Assembly: GCF_000235425.2 (NCBI RefSeq)
Contig: NZ_KI912267.1
Coordinates: forward strand, 516,237-580,236
Source of the DNA: Pseudofrankia saprophytica
GTDB lineage: Bacteria > Actinomycetota > Actinomycetes > Frankiales > Frankiaceae
Reading direction: 5' to 3'
DNA: 64,000 nt
The notes beneath the pieces were generated by a model. That model worked only from the letters and a program-made list of their open reading frames with translations. It was not told where the DNA came from and did not search any database. This document shows positions 17,894 through 29,212 of this stretch, one piece after another (the first letter of the stretch is position 1; each line of letters begins with the position of its first letter). A program made the translations under genes and the position numbers.

Positions 17894-18880
17894 TCAGCCG
17901 CCGCCTCGGGGGTCGAAGGCATCCCGCAGCGCGTCGCCGAGCAGGTTGAACGCCAGCACGGTAAGGAAGATCGCCACGCCCGGTACGACCATGAACGTCG
18001 GATCGACCCTGAACAGCCCGCCCGCCGCGGTCGAGAGCATGTCGCCCCAGGACGAGGTCGGCGGCTTCACGCCCACGCCGAGGTAGGACAGCGCGGCCTC
18101 GAAGAGGATGTTCGTGGGGATCAGAAGGGTGCTGTAGACGAGGATCGGCGCGACCAGGTTCGGCAGCAGCTCATTCACCATGATCCGGATGGACCCGGCA
18201 CCGGTGCCACGCGCGGCCGCGACGAAGTCCTTCTCCTTGAGCGAGAGCACCTGGCCCCGGACGATCCGGCCGATGTACGGCCAGCTGAAGAACCCGATGA
18301 TGAACACCAGGATGAGCAGGCGCAGCGTGTTGCCGTTCAGGCCAAGGGCGCTGTCCGGGATCACCGCGACGATCGCGATCGCGAACAGCAGCAGCGGGAA
18401 GGCGAGCAGCAGGTCCATCAGCCGGGCGATCAGGCCGCCGATCCAGCCGCCCACGTAGCCGGAGATCAGCCCCATCACGGTGCCGAGGACGACGGACAGC
18501 AGCGTCGCCAGCGACGCGACCAGCAGCGAGATGCGAGCGCCGTAGACGACCCGGGCGAAGACGTCGCGCCCGCTGAGCGGCTCGACACCAAAGGGGTGAT
18601 GGGAGCTCACGCCGCCGAACGAGCCCGCGGGAAGGGCTGTGTTCGGGTCGAGCAGGCCGTAGTTGGGCTCGTCCGGATTCACTCCGACGATCGACGTCAG
18701 CACGGGCGCGAAGATCGCGATGAGCACGACGAGGATGACGAAGGCGACGCTGGCAAGCGCGACCTTGTCCCTACGCAGCCGCGACCAGGCGATCCGCCAG
18801 AGCGACCGGCCGGCGACCGGCTTGACCGCCGGCGGACCGGGCGTCAAGTCGGTGGGCTCCACCTGAACCGGCACCGCCAC
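17894..18880 (-). CDS. ABC transporter permease (OppC/DppC type)
   Basis: A 328-residue permease with the N-terminal OppC domain (WSRLRRDKVALASVAFVILVV), an outer loop that includes HPFGVEPLSGRDVFARVVYG as in DppC proteins, and the coupling loop FVAARGTGAGSIRIMVNELLPN. I set the start at GTG 18880, with GGAGGT 6 nt upstream; the frame is open to 18958. It is the first gene of the importer locus and is preceded by an AT-richer stretch that probably holds the promoter. Confidence 0.9.
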   Translation of the reverse strand: MAVPVQVEPTDLTPGPPAVKPVAGRSLWRIAWSRLRRDKVALASVAFVILVVLIAIFAPVLTSIVGVNPDEPNYGLLDPNTALPAGSFGGVSSHHPFGVEPLSGRDVFARVVYGARISLLVASLATLLSVVLGTVMGLISGYVGGWIGGLIARLMDLLLAFPLLLFAIAIVAVIPDSALGLNGNTLRLLILVFIIGFFSWPYIGRIVRGQVLSLKEKDFVAAARGTGAGSIRIMVNELLPNLVAPILVYSTLLIPTNILFEAALSYLGVGVKPPTSSWGDMLSTAAGGLFRVDPTFMVVPGVAIFLTVLAFNLLGDALRDAFDPRGGG

Positions 18881-19404
18881 GAACCACCTCCAGGGCAGCC
18901 AAAATAAACGTTCCCCCCAAAGCACCAAAGTCAACGCACGGTAGCGTTGTCCGGGCACACTGGATAGCGGATGTTATGAAGTGCTGAGGAAACGTTGCCC
19001 ATTTGCCACACGATGACCGTTAAGTTACGTATGCGTTACATCGGGGAGAACGTGCGCGGCCGCCGACGTACTGGCGCAACGCGCCGGCCAGCTCAGCCGT
19101 AACAGAGCAGAGCGCGACGAAGCGCACCCGCGGCATCCGGCACGGCCACCGCCCCGCCACGGCGAGCGAACTTTCGCGACGCCCGGAGAACGACCGTCGC
19201 GGAGCACGGGCCAGGGGGCTCAACCACCCCCATACCCAACGTCGACACAACACCGCGCGCCGGAGGCGGCGACCCCCCGTTCGGGGTGGCCACGCCTCCG
19301 CGGGGCCACCCGCCGGTCCGCCCATCGGGCGGGCCGCCCAAAGCAAGAGGCCCGGGCCGCTGACAGCGACCCGGGCCCCAGAACACGCCCGATGGAACCG
19401 AACC
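18881..19404. other. Spacer between importer operon and tpiA, promoter region
   Basis: No gene is evident. The part 18,900-19,040 is clearly less GC-rich than its surroundings (for example AAAATAAACG and GTTAAGTTACGTATGCG), fitting a promoter for the minus-strand importer genes. The rest is GC-rich with several potential hairpins, ending in the tpiA terminator. Confidence 0.5.
19349..19377 (-). terminator. Terminator after tpiA
   Basis: Arms ggcccgggccgc (19349-19360) and gcgacccgggcc (19366-19377) form 12 pairs including one G-U, with a 5-nt loop. On the minus strand the hairpin lies 28 nt after the tpiA stop and is followed by TCTTGCTTT, a weak T-rich tail. This separates the glycolytic genes from the importer operon. 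Confidence 0.75.
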
Positions 19405-20256
19405 CTAGGCCGGCGGCCCGCTGCGCACGATCGCGGTGAACTCCTCGGCCGCCAGGCTCGCGCCGCCGACCAGCCCGCCGTCCACGTCCGGCATGGTGAA
19501 CAGCTCGGCGGCGCTGGCAGCCTTGACCGAGCCGCCGTAGAGCACCCGGATCCCGGCGGCGACCTGGGGCGTGAACTTCTCGGCCAGCCGGCCGCGGACG
19601 GCCGCGCACATGTCCTGCGCGTCCTGCGCCGAGGCCGTGCGGCCGGTGCCGATCGCCCAGACCGGCTCGTAGGCGACGACGAGCGTCTCCGCCTGCTTCG
19701 GCGTCACGCCCGCGAGCGAGCCGTCCAGCTGCGCCAGGCAGTGCTCGATGTGGCTGCCGGCCACCCGGACGTCCTCGTGCTCGCCGATGCACACGATCGG
19801 CGTCAGCCCGTTCCGGTAGGCGGCGGCCGCCTTCGCCGCGACCACCGCGTCCGTCTCGTGGTGGTCGGTGCGCCGCTCCGAGTGCCCCACGATCACATAC
19901 GTGCAGCCGATCTTGGCCAGCATCGGCCCACCGACGTCGCCGGTGTGCGCCCCGGAGTCGAACGGCGAGAGGTCCTGGGCGCCGTAGCCGAGCGCGAGCT
20001 TGTCCCCGTCGATCGTGGTCTGCACGCTGCGCAGGTCGATGAACGGAGGGAACACGACCGTCTCGACCCGGTCCAGCTCGTCTGGCTTGAGGTCGTAGGC
20101 GATCTTCTGGACGAGCGCGATCGCCTCGAGGTGGTTGAGGTTCATCTTCCAGTTGCCGGCGACGAGGGTGCGCCGGCCGGTGCCCTTCGACTTCGGGCCA
20201 CCAACCGGCTTGCCACTCGGCTTGCCACCTGTGCGCCCCAGCGGAGGCGGAGTCAT
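19405..20256 (-). CDS. tpiA: Triosephosphate isomerase
   Basis: A 283-residue enzyme interconverting dihydroxyacetone phosphate and glyceraldehyde-3-phosphate. Motifs: [10 protein letters not shown] (substrate Asn/Lys), VIVGHSERR (catalytic His), [13 protein letters not shown] (catalytic Glu), and [10 protein letters not shown] (phosphate loop). The ATG at 20256 overlaps the pgk stop (ATGA). This start gives a 29-residue Gly/Lys/Pro-rich lead before the usual TIM N-terminus, longer than in most homologs. Confidence 0.96.
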   Translation of the reverse strand: MTPPPLGRTGGKPSGKPVGGPKSKGTGRRTLVAGNWKMNLNHLEAIALVQKIAYDLKPDELDRVETVVFPPFIDLRSVQTTIDGDKLALGYGAQDLSPFDSGAHTGDVGGPMLAKIGCTYVIVGHSERRTDHHETDAVVAAKAAAAYRNGLTPIVCIGEHEDVRVAGSHIEHCLAQLDGSLAGVTPKQAETLVVAYEPVWAIGTGRTASAQDAQDMCAAVRGRLAEKFTPQVAAGIRVLYGGSVKAASAAELFTMPDVDGGLVGGASLAAEEFTAIVRSGPPA

Positions 20257-21464
20257 GAGCCCAGCACCTCCAGCGCCGCGAGGCCGGGCAGGGACTTGCC
20301 CTCCAGGAACTCCAGGCTCGCGCCGCCACCGGTCGAGATGTGGCTGAACGACGACTCGGGGATGCCAAGGGTGCGCACGGCCGCGGCCGAGTCACCGCCG
20401 CCGACGACGGTGAAGCCGTCCTGCGACGCGATCGCCTCGGCGACACCCTTCGTGCCGGCGGCGAACGGCGCCATCTCGAAGACGCCCATCGGCCCGTTCC
20501 AGAAGATCGTCCGTGCGCCCGCGAGCCTGCCGGCGAACAGCCTGGTCGAGTCGGGGCCGATGTCGAGCCCCAGCCAGCCGTCGCGGATGCCGGCCGCCGG
20601 CACGACGTCGGTGGCGGCGTCGGCGGCGAACCGGTCGGCGATGACGACGTCCGACGGCAGCACGATCCGCTCGCCGCCCTCCGCGAGCAGGTCCTTGCAC
20701 GTGTCGATCATCTCGGCCTCGAGCAGCGACGCGCCGACGCCGTGGCCCTGGGCCGCGAGGAACGTGAAGCACATGCCACCGCCGACGAGCAGCGCGTCGA
20801 CCTTCGGCAACAGTGCCCGGATCACGCCCAGCTTGTCCGACACCTTCGACCCGCCGAGCACGACGACGTACGGCCTGCCGGCGTCGCCTGCCAGCCTGCG
20901 CAGCACGTCCAGCTCGGCGAGCACCAGCCCGCCGGCCGCGTGCGGCAGCCGCTTCGGCACGTCGGAGACGCTCGCGTGCGCCCGGTGGACGGCGCCGAAG
21001 GCATCGCCGACGTAGAACTCGGCGAGCGCGGCCAGCTCGTCGGCGAACGCGGCCCGCGCCGCGGCGTCCTTGCTGGTCTCCCCCGAGTTGAACCGCAGGT
21101 TGTCGAGCAGCGCCACCTCGCCGTCTCCGAGCCCGGCGACGACGCTCGCGGCGGCCGAGCCCGCGATGTCGGCGGTGCCGTCGCCGGTGAAGGCGACCGG
21201 CCGGCCAAGCGCCTCGGCGAGCCGGGCGGCCACCGGGGCCAGCGAGTACTTCTCGTCGTACTCGCCCTTGGGCCGGCCCAGGTGGGAGCAGACCACCACG
21301 CGGGCGCCGCGCTCGGCGAGCGTCCTGATGGTGGGCACACTGGCCAGCACCCGGCCGTCGTCGGTGATCCGCGGGGTGTCGCCGGACCGGTCGAGCGGCA
21401 CGTTCAGGTCGCTGCGGACCAGCACCCGATGCCCGGCGACCTGCAGGTCGTCGATCGTCCTCAC
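20253..21464 (-). CDS. pgk: Phosphoglycerate kinase
   Basis: A 403-residue cytosolic kinase transferring phosphate between 1,3-bisphosphoglycerate and ADP. It shows [12 protein letters not shown] (substrate loop), the CSHLGRPKG motif, [14 protein letters not shown], and the C-terminal nucleotide-binding [11 protein letters not shown] with [18 protein letters not shown] start with GGAGA upstream. The downstream tpiA start overlaps its stop. Confidence 0.97.
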   Translation of the reverse strand: MRTIDDLQVAGHRVLVRSDLNVPLDRSGDTPRITDDGRVLASVPTIRTLAERGARVVVCSHLGRPKGEYDEKYSLAPVAARLAEALGRPVAFTGDGTADIAGSAAASVVAGLGDGEVALLDNLRFNSGETSKDAAARAAFADELAALAEFYVGDAFGAVHRAHASVSDVPKRLPHAAGGLVLAELDVLRRLAGDAGRPYVVVLGGSKVSDKLGVIRALLPKVDALLVGGGMCFTFLAAQGHGVGASLLEAEMIDTCKDLLAEGGERIVLPSDVVIADRFAADAATDVVPAAGIRDGWLGLDIGPDSTRLFAGRLAGARTIFWNGPMGVFEMAPFAAGTKGVAEAIASQDGFTVVGGGDSAAAVRTLGIPESSFSHISTGGGASLEFLEGKSLPGLAALEVLGS

Positions 21465-21524
21465 GCTTGGCGTCTCCAGTGATGAGGAAGGAAGAAAGGG
21501 GAAGATCTGATGGCACAGACGACA

Positions 21525-21551
21525 CCGCCCGGTGCCGAGGGCACCGGGCGG
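21525..21551 (-). terminator. Perfect hairpin between gap and pgk
   Basis: Arms ccgcccggtgcc (21525-21536) and ggcaccgggcgg (21540-21551) pair perfectly over 12 bp with a 3-nt loop. It begins 34 nt after the gap stop and lies before pgk. No T-run follows, so it is more likely a 3'-end stabiliser or attenuator that sets the gap to pgk ratio. Confidence 0.6.
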
Positions 21552-21584
21552 CTCGTCACAGCGGGTTCGCTAGCTTCGGCTCGA

Positions 21585-22625
<1,041 letters not shown>

Positions 22626-22725
22626 TCATGTTCCGTTGCCGCCCCAGAGCCTAACGACTTTGCGCCGCCGGGTTCGGTATCCGAGGCCCAACGGGGGCCG
22701 GATCACTCGCGCCGGTCACCGCACA

Positions 22726-23712
22726 TCAGGCGTTCTCCAGCAGCTCGGGCGAAACGCTGGCCTCTGTGTTGGGGATGCCGAGGACGCTCGCGCGCTTGTC
22801 GGCGAGGGCGAGGAGGCGGCGGATCCGGCCGGCGACGGCGTCCTTCGTCAGTGGCGGGTCGGCGAGCGCGCCGAGCTCCTCCAGCGACGCCTGGGCGTGC
22901 TGCAGCCGCAGCCGGCCGGCCGCCAGCAGGTGCTCGGGAGCGTCGTCGCCGAGGATGCGCATCGCGGCCTGCACCCGCGCGCCGGCGGCCACGGCCGCCC
23001 GGGCCGAGCGGCGCAGGTTCGCGTCGTCGAAGTTCGCCAGCCGGTTGGCGGTCGCCCGGACCTCGCGGCGCATCCGCCGCTCCTCCCAGGCCAGCAGGCT
23101 GTCGTGCGCGCCGATCCTGGTCAGCAGCGCGCTGATCGCGTCGCCGTCGCGGATCACCACCCGGTCGACGCCACGGACGTCCCGGCTCTTGGCCTGCACC
23201 CCGAGCCGGCGGGCCGCGCCCACGAGCGCCAGCGCCGCCTCCGGGCCGGGCGAGGTGACCTCCAGCGAGCAGGACCGCCCCGGCTCGGTGAGCGAGCCGT
23301 GCGCGAGGAACGCCCCTCGCCACGCCGCCGCCGCGTCACAGGCCGAACCGGTGACGACCTGGGGCGGCAGTCCGCGGACGGGACGTCCGCGCTGGTCGAG
23401 CAGGCCGGTCGACCGGGCGAGCTGCTCACCGTCGCGCTCGACCCGCACGATGTAGCGGACCGACCGGCGCAGGCCGCCGGCGGCCAGCACCGCGATCGTC
23501 GACGGGAAGCTGAACACCTCGGCGATCTCCCGGCGCAGCCGGCGCGCGGCCGCCCCGGTGTCGAGCTCCGCCTCGACGACGATCCGGCCCCCAACGATGT
23601 GCAGGCCACCGCCGAAACGCAGCAACGCCGCCATCTCCGCGCGCCGGCAGCAGGGCTTCGCCACCCGCAGCCGGCTGAGCTCGTCCTTCACGGTGGCCGT
23701 CATCGCCGCCAC
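22726..23712 (-). CDS. whiA: Sporulation/division transcription regulator WhiA
   Basis: A 328-residue WhiA with an N-terminal LAGLIDADG-like domain ([25 protein letters not shown]) and a C-terminal helix-turn-helix ([21 protein letters not shown]). With WhiB it activates division and sporulation genes in streptomycetes. I chose GTG 23712 because AAGGAG sits 8 nt upstream and the resulting [11 protein letters not shown] matches the usual WhiA start; GTG 23721 overlapping the yvcK stop is an alternative. Confidence 0.95.
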   Translation of the reverse strand: MAAMTATVKDELSRLRVAKPCCRRAEMAALLRFGGGLHIVGGRIVVEAELDTGAAARRLRREIAEVFSFPSTIAVLAAGGLRRSVRYIVRVERDGEQLARSTGLLDQRGRPVRGLPPQVVTGSACDAAAAWRGAFLAHGSLTEPGRSCSLEVTSPGPEAALALVGAARRLGVQAKSRDVRGVDRVVIRDGDAISALLTRIGAHDSLLAWEERRMRREVRATANRLANFDDANLRRSARAAVAAGARVQAAMRILGDDAPEHLLAAGRLRLQHAQASLEELGALADPPLTKDAVAGRIRRLLALADKRASVLGIPNTEASVSPELLENA

Positions 23713-23717
23713 ACCGA

Positions 23718-24806
23718 TCACTCCTTGAGGTCGCGGGCGGTCACCCGCAGGTCGGGAGGGCTAGGGGTCGCGCGCATCGTCAGCACCGCGGCCTCGGCCG
23801 ACGGGCCAGGGATGCCGCTGGACGCGGGACCGGATGCCGCGAAGACGGCCTCGAAGGCGGCCGCGAGCAGCGTGGGATCGTGGATCCCCGCCGCGTCGGC
23901 CGAACGGACCGGCGCGAGGTGCAGCTCGGCGCCGAGGTCGGCGGCCGCCTCCGCGAGCGCCGAGGGGTCGGGGACGGTCGCCGGGTCGGCGAGCACCACG
24001 TCCACGGTGAGCCCCGGGGCGTGCCGGGCGAGCACGCGCAGATGCGCCTGGGGAGTGAAGCCCTCGGTCTCCCCGGGCTGCGAGACCAGGTTCAGCACGA
24101 CCAGCCGGCGCGCCGCCGCGCCGGTGATCGCCTTGTGCATCTCCGGTACCAGCAGGTGCGGCAGCATGCTGGTGTAGAGCGAGCCGGGGCCGAGCACCAG
24201 CCAGTCGGCCTCCTCGACAGCGGCGCAGGCGGGAATGCAGGCCCGCGGCTCCGCCGGCTCCACCCAGACCTCGCAGACCGAGCCCGCGGTGGTGGCCACC
24301 GCCACCTGGCCGCGCACCCGCCGCGTCGCCGCCGGGTCGTCAGGGTCAAGACCAGCGACCTCGGCGACGATGTCGATCCCGTCCTCGGACAGCGGCAGCA
24401 CCCGGCCACTCACCCCGAGCAGCTGCGCGGCCAGCTCCAGCGCCAGCACCGGCGAGCCGATCTGCTCGGCGAGCGCGGCCAGCACCAGGTTGCCCAGCGC
24501 GTGCCCGGCCAGCGGCCCCGGACCGTCGAACCGGCGCTGGAACACGTCGGCCCAGGTCCGTGACCACTGGTCGGGGCCGGCGAGCGCCGCCAGCGCCATC
24601 CGCAGGTCGCCGGGCGGGAGCGCGCCGAGCTCGTGGCGCAGCCGACCGGAAGACCCGCCGTCATCACCGACGGTGACGACGGCGGTGAGCCGGTCGGTGA
24701 TGCGGCGCAGCGCCGACAGCGACGCGGCGAGGCCGTGCCCGCCGCCGAAGGCGACGACGGCTGGCGCCCCGGGCGCCGGCAGCTGGTCCGCCCGAACCTG
24801 GGTCAT
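23718..24806 (-). CDS. yvcK: YvcK/CuvA family gluconeogenesis-factor protein
   Basis: A 362-residue member of the UPF0052/CofD-like family. The nucleotide-sugar-binding motif region is [15 protein letters not shown], and [13 protein letters not shown] follows. In other bacteria YvcK binds UDP-sugars and links central carbon flow to peptidoglycan synthesis; the exact biochemistry is unsettled. ATG 24806 has GGAG upstream; a GTG at 24851 that overlaps the rapZ stop would add 15 residues. Its stop is followed closely by whiA. Confidence 0.93.
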   Translation of the reverse strand: MTQVRADQLPAPGAPAVVAFGGGHGLAASLSALRRITDRLTAVVTVGDDGGSSGRLRHELGALPPGDLRMALAALAGPDQWSRTWADVFQRRFDGPGPLAGHALGNLVLAALAEQIGSPVLALELAAQLLGVSGRVLPLSEDGIDIVAEVAGLDPDDPAATRRVRGQVAVATTAGSVCEVWVEPAEPRACIPACAAVEEADWLVLGPGSLYTSMLPHLLVPEMHKAITGAAARRLVVLNLVSQPGETEGFTPQAHLRVLARHAPGLTVDVVLADPATVPDPSALAEAAADLGAELHLAPVRSADAAGIHDPTLLAAAFEAVFAASGPASSGIPGPSAEAAVLTMRATPSPPDLRVTARDLKE

Positions 24807-24847
24807 GGGATCTCCGGGCAGGTCGTGGGGGTGATGGGGCACCGGCG

Positions 24848-25729
24848 TCACTCCCGACCCAGGTCGCGGTGCACGATCTGGACGCCAACGCCCGTCGCGG
24901 CGAGCCTGGCGGCGAGCTCCTCGGCCACGGCGACGCTGCGGTGCCGCCCGCCGGTGCAGCCCACGGCGAGGGTCAGGTACCGCTTGCCCTCGCGCAGGTA
25001 CCCCTCGCCGACGAGGCGCAGCAGCTCGGCGTACCGGTCGATGAACTCCTTGGCACCCGGCTGCTCGAGAACATAGTCGCGCACCTGTGGGTCGCGGCCG
25101 GTGAACGGCCGGAGCGCCTCCACCCAGTGTGGGTTGGCCAGGAACCGGCAGTCGGCGACCAGGTCGGCGTCCAGCGGCAGGCCGTAGCGGTAGCCGAACG
25201 AGATGACCGTGGCGTTCAACCGATTGCCACCCGGCTGCCCGAAGGCGGCGTTGATCTTCGATCGCAGCTCGTGGACGTTGAGGTCGGTGGTGTCCAGCAC
25301 CAGGTCGGCCTCGCCGCGCAGCTCGGCGAGCAGCGCGCGCTCCCGGCTGATGCCGTCGACGACCCGGCCGTCGTCCTGCAGCGGGTGCGGACGGCGGACG
25401 TGGTCGAACCGGCGGACCAGCGCGTCGTCCGACGCCTCCAGGAACAGCACCCGCGGGCGGGTGCCGGCGGCGTCGAGCGCGTCGAGCGCCGCCCGCAGGT
25501 CGGCGAAGAACGCCCGGCCGCGCACGTCGACGACGGCCGCGATCCGGCTGACGCCGCCGCCGGAGCGACGGCCCAGCTCGGCCATCGTCGACAGCAGCGC
25601 CGGCGGCAGGTTGTCGACGACGAACCAGCCCAGGTCCTCCAGGCACTTGGCCGCGGTGCTGCGGCCGGCGCCTGACAGCCCGGTGATGATCGCGAGATCC
25701 AGCGGCACACTGGGTGCGGCGGCGGTCAC
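24848..25729 (-). CDS. rapZ: RNase adapter RapZ / nucleotide-binding protein
   Basis: A 293-residue P-loop protein: Walker [10 protein letters not shown] near 17-25, a Walker-B-like [24 protein letters not shown] segment, and the C-terminal domain with [26 protein letters not shown] and [16 protein letters not shown]. In enterobacteria RapZ controls GlmS through small RNAs; the actinobacterial role is not established. The start overlaps the uvrC stop by 4 nt. Confidence 0.95.
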   Translation of the reverse strand: MTAAAPSVPLDLAIITGLSGAGRSTAAKCLEDLGWFVVDNLPPALLSTMAELGRRSGGGVSRIAAVVDVRGRAFFADLRAALDALDAAGTRPRVLFLEASDDALVRRFDHVRRPHPLQDDGRVVDGISRERALLAELRGEADLVLDTTDLNVHELRSKINAAFGQPGGNRLNATVISFGYRYGLPLDADLVADCRFLANPHWVEALRPFTGRDPQVRDYVLEQPGAKEFIDRYAELLRLVGEGYLREGKRYLTLAVGCTGGRHRSVAVAEELAARLAATGVGVQIVHRDLGRE

Positions 25730-28008
25730 GGCGTGGTCCCCCTTGTCACGGCGTGCTCTTCCTCTGTCTCAGAGCCCTCTGCTGGCTCGGAATCCTCTGC
25801 TGGCTCGGAACTCTCTGCCGATTTCGGGCCCGCTGCCTTCGAGCCCGCCGCCGCTGGCGGCGGCGGGGCGGCATCCAGGATCTCGCCCGTGAGCGGGTCG
25901 ACCGCCGGCGCGGGCGCGGCCGACGCCCCTGGGGCGCTCGTGGCGAGCGCCGCGACGACGGCGGCGGCGGTGCGCGGGCCGATCCCGGGCACGCCGGCGA
26001 TCTCCTCGACGCTGGCCGCGCGCAGCTTCGCGACCGAGCCGAACGTGCGCAGCAGCGCCTTGCGCCTGGTCTCGCCGAGGCCTGGCACGCCGTCCAGCAG
26101 CGACACCGTCATCGACGCGGATCGCTTCTGCCGGTGATAGGTGATCGCGAACCGGTGGGCCTCGTCGCGCACCCGTTGCAGCAGGTACAGCGCCTCGCTG
26201 GTACGCGGCAGGATGACCGGGTCCGGGTCGTCCGGGAGCCAGACCTCCTCCAGGCGCTTGGCGAGCCCGCACAACGCCACCCCGCCGGGCCCGGACTCGA
26301 TCCCCAGCTCCGCCAGCGCCCGGGCCGCGGCGGCCACCTGCGGCGGCCCGCCGTCGACGACGACGAGGTTCGGCGGGTAGGCGAATTTGCGCGGCCGCCC
26401 GTCGACCACCAGCGGATCGCCGGCCGGGACCTCGGCCGGCCCGGCCTCGCCCCGGGCCTCGTCGTCCTCCGCGCCAGGCAGCTCGCCCGTACGGGACCGC
26501 TCGGCGAGGTACCGACTGAACCGGCGGCCCACCGTCTCGTACATGCTCGCGACGTCGTCCTGGCCGGCCGTCTGCTGGGGGCCTCCGGCCGCGCGAGCTT
26601 CGCCATTGTCGCGCGGCCTTTGGCCGGCGACTCCTCGGACAGAGAAGCGCCGGTACTCCGACTTGCGGGGCAGGCCGTCCTCGAAGACGACCATGCTTGC
26701 CACGACGTTGGTGCCCTGGGTGTTGGAGATGTCGAAGCACTCGATCCGCAGCGGCGCGTCGGCGAGGCCGAGCGCCTCCTGCAGCTCGGCGAGCGCCTGG
26801 CTGCGGGCCGTCAGATCGCTCGCGCGCCGCGTGCGGTGCAGCATGAGCGCCTGCTTGGCGTTGCGCTCCACCGTCTCGAACAGCGTCCGCTTGTCGCCGC
26901 GCCGCGGGACGCGCACGTCCACCCGCCCGCCGCGATAGCGGCCGAGCAGCTCGCTGACCGCCTCGGCGTCGGCCGGCAGCTCCGGGACGAGGATCTCCCG
27001 CGGGATGTCGGCCTGGCCCTCGCCGCCCGCGCCGCCCTCGGCGCCCGCCGGGGCGCCGTCACCCAGGTCCTTGTCCCCCAGATACTCCTGGGTGAGGAAC
27101 TGCTCCACGAGGTCGGCGGTGTCGACGTCGGCCAGCTTGTCGACGACCCAGCCGCGCTGCCCGCGCACCCGGCCGTCACGCACGTAGAAGACCTGGACCG
27201 CCGCCTCCAGCTCGTCCTCGGCGAACCCGACGACGTCGGCGTCGGTGCCGTCGGGCAGCACGACGGCCTGCTTCTCCATCGCGCGGCGCAGCGCGCCGGC
27301 GTCGTCGCGCAGCCGGGCGGCCCGCTCGTAGTCCTGCAGCTCGGCGGCGTCCCGCATCTCGGTTTCCAGCCGGCGCAGGAAACGGCCGGTCTGGCCGCCC
27401 ATGAAGTCGCAGAAGTCCTGGACGATCTGGCGGTGTTCGTCCGCGCTGACCCGTCCGACGCAGGGCGCGCTGCAGCGGTCGATGTAGCCGAGCAGGCACG
27501 GGCGGCCGACCTGCCCGGCGCGCTTGAAGACACCGGCGGAGCAGGTGCGCGCCGGGAACACCCGCAACAGCAGGTCGAGCGTCTCCCGGATGGCCCAGGC
27601 GTGCGCGTAGGGGCCGAAGTACCGGACACCCTTGCGCTTGGGCCCACGCATGACCTGGAGCCGCGGGAACTCCTCCTGCAGTGTCACGGCGAGACTCGGG
27701 TAGCTCTTGTCGTCGCGGTAGCGGACGTTGAAGCGCGGGTCGTACTCCTTGATCCAGGTGTACTCCAGCGCGAGCGCCTCGACCTCGGTGGACACGACGG
27801 TCCACTCGACGGAGCTCGCTGTGGTGACCATCGTGCGGGTACGAGGATGCAGCGCATAGACGTCGGTGAAGTAGTTGGCGAGCCGGGCGCGCAGGTTCTT
27901 GGCCTTGCCGACGTAGAGGACGCGGCCATGGGGATCCCGGAAGCGGTATACGCCCGGGGTCTCGGGGATCGAGCCCGGCGCGGGTCGGTAGGACGCCGGA
28001 TCAGCCAT
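25726..28008 (-). CDS. uvrC: Excinuclease ABC subunit C
   Basis: The 760-residue protein makes both incisions in nucleotide excision repair. Domains: GIY-YIG nuclease (about 17-95; [21 protein letters not shown]), UVR motif around [20 protein letters not shown] that contacts UvrB, the RNase H-like domain with [20 protein letters not shown], and C-terminal helix-hairpin-helices ([34 protein letters not shown]). It is about 80-100 residues longer than most actinobacterial UvrC because of a Gly/Ala insert before the nuclease core and an acidic Ser/Glu-Pro tail with a repeated SEPAE unit. ATG 28008. Confidence 0.96.
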   Translation of the reverse strand: MADPASYRPAPGSIPETPGVYRFRDPHGRVLYVGKAKNLRARLANYFTDVYALHPRTRTMVTTASSVEWTVVSTEVEALALEYTWIKEYDPRFNVRYRDDKSYPSLAVTLQEEFPRLQVMRGPKRKGVRYFGPYAHAWAIRETLDLLLRVFPARTCSAGVFKRAGQVGRPCLLGYIDRCSAPCVGRVSADEHRQIVQDFCDFMGGQTGRFLRRLETEMRDAAELQDYERAARLRDDAGALRRAMEKQAVVLPDGTDADVVGFAEDELEAAVQVFYVRDGRVRGQRGWVVDKLADVDTADLVEQFLTQEYLGDKDLGDGAPAGAEGGAGGEGQADIPREILVPELPADAEAVSELLGRYRGGRVDVRVPRRGDKRTLFETVERNAKQALMLHRTRRASDLTARSQALAELQEALGLADAPLRIECFDISNTQGTNVVASMVVFEDGLPRKSEYRRFSVRGVAGQRPRDNGEARAAGGPQQTAGQDDVASMYETVGRRFSRYLAERSRTGELPGAEDDEARGEAGPAEVPAGDPLVVDGRPRKFAYPPNLVVVDGGPPQVAAAARALAELGIESGPGGVALCGLAKRLEEVWLPDDPDPVILPRTSEALYLLQRVRDEAHRFAITYHRQKRSASMTVSLLDGVPGLGETRRKALLRTFGSVAKLRAASVEEIAGVPGIGPRTAAAVVAALATSAPGASAAPAPAVDPLTGEILDAAPPPPAAAGSKAAGPKSAESSEPAEDSEPAEGSETEEEHAVTRGTTP

Positions 28009-28785
28009 AGGTCGAGCCTACGGCGACCCGGGTCACGGTCAGACAGCGCCTCCACGTAACCATTTCATCACGCAGAGCGTTGATGCTTGTCGAGGGGTAC
28101 CCCCCGAAGCCACCCGCTCCGTGTCCTTACCGTGTCTCGCTCACGGCGGATGCGGCTCTCACCACTTCATCACGGCCCGTGCGCCACCCTCCCGACGGCC
28201 AGCGCGCCACGCCCCGGGCCCGGGCGCGCCGCGGCCCGACGGCGCCGTCACCCGCGGGACCCACCCGGACGGACCTTTTTCCTGCCGCCGTTTCCTCACC
28301 CACCCAAGCGCGGGCGAGGCGTACCACGTATCGTGGACGTAGCGTGCTTGCGCGAGTGCGCGCCGCCGCTCGATCTGGCCGGTGCCGTTTGCGCGGCACA
28401 GGGTGACCGGCACAGGGTGAGCGGCGCTGGGGGCGCTCGCGCCTCCGTCAGACACATGGTGGTGTCGCCCCAAGGCCCGAGCCAGTGGGGCCGAAGGCGC
28501 ACCGCGGTATTGCAATACCGCGCACAACAGCAAGGCCGCATCACCGGATGGGTGCACGGCTGTAGGGGCGCATCCGCTGTCGGGGACCTCCCGCGAGAGC
28601 GCCACCAGGAAGACAGCACAGCGGCGATGTCGCCGCGGGTAGCGGCTGCCTGTCGGCAAGCCGTCCACACCCGGCTGGCACCTGGGACGCGACGCTGCGA
28701 CCCTCAAATCAGCAACTGGGAACTTGGCTGCTGGGAGAAAGCGGCGTCGTCGGCCTGGCAGGCGCAGCGAGGGAGGGACCCACCC
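28009..28785. other. Long uvrC/SsgA-like divergent spacer without a gene
   Basis: The 777-nt region between divergent uvrC and the SsgA-like gene holds no convincing coding frame. It contains a doubled 14-bp unit ggcacagggtgacc at 28395-28422, a 20-bp palindrome at 28503-28522 and an AT-richer segment near 28700-28735 that may be a promoter for the plus-strand gene. Confidence 0.5.
28503..28522. promoter_or_regulatory. Perfect 20-bp palindrome, operator candidate
   Basis: The sequence cgcggtattgcaataccgcg is a perfect two-fold palindrome with no spacer. Its centre is less GC-rich than the genome, as in binding sites of dimeric repressors. It lies 264 nt upstream of the SsgA-like start and 481 nt upstream of uvrC on the other strand. 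The binding protein is not identified. Confidence 0.6.
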
Positions 28786-29199
28786 GTGCAGGGTCTGGAC
28801 GTCAGCACCGAGTTCATCATCGACGACGCGTCGACGACCGGACGGGTCACCGTCCTCGTGGTCACCTGGCGCGCCTGCGACCCGCTGGCCGTCAGCCTTT
28901 CCCTGGTCTCCCGGCCCGACCATCCGGCGCTGCCGCAGGGCAACTGGGTGGCCCCGCGGGACTCCTTGCGCGCCGGTCTGGAGAAGCCGACCGGCGACGG
29001 CGACGTGCGCTTCACCCCCGATCCGCGCCGCTCGGAGGTACAGCTGGTGCTCACTGACGGCGCCTCGCACTCGACCGTCGTTCTCGGTGCCGAGCCACTT
29101 CGCGACTTCCTGGAGCGCACCGAGCGGGTCGTCCCCGCCGGCCAGGAGCATCCCGAACGCGAGCTCGACGCCGTCCTCGACGAGCTTCTCCGCGCCTGA
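28786..29199 (+). CDS. SsgA-like sporulation/cell division protein
   Basis: A 137-residue member of the SsgA/SsgB (SALP) family, restricted to morphologically complex actinobacteria. Matching features: the DPLAVSLSLV strand, the motif NWVAPRDSLRAGLEKPTGDGDVRFTP, and the C-terminal LRDFLERTERVVPAGQEH. SsgB recruits FtsZ to future septa in streptomycetes. Length is typical of SsgB. GTG 28786 has GGGAGGGA upstream; the frame is open further but not protein-like. Which SALP subgroup it belongs to I cannot say. Confidence 0.88.
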   Translation: MQGLDVSTEFIIDDASTTGRVTVLVVTWRACDPLAVSLSLVSRPDHPALPQGNWVAPRDSLRAGLEKPTGDGDVRFTPDPRRSEVQLVLTDGASHSTVVLGAEPLRDFLERTERVVPAGQEHPERELDAVLDELLRA

Positions 29200-29212
29200 C
29201 CGCGCCGTTCTC

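Noticed and set aside
19020..19346. Small minus-strand frames between tpiA and the importer operon
   Set aside because: Arg/Trp/Gly-rich translations with no family resemblance, overlapping each other in several frames.
28324..28336. CCACGTATCGTGG inverted repeat as an operator
   Set aside because: Arms of only five bases; too likely by chance in this sequence to report as a site.
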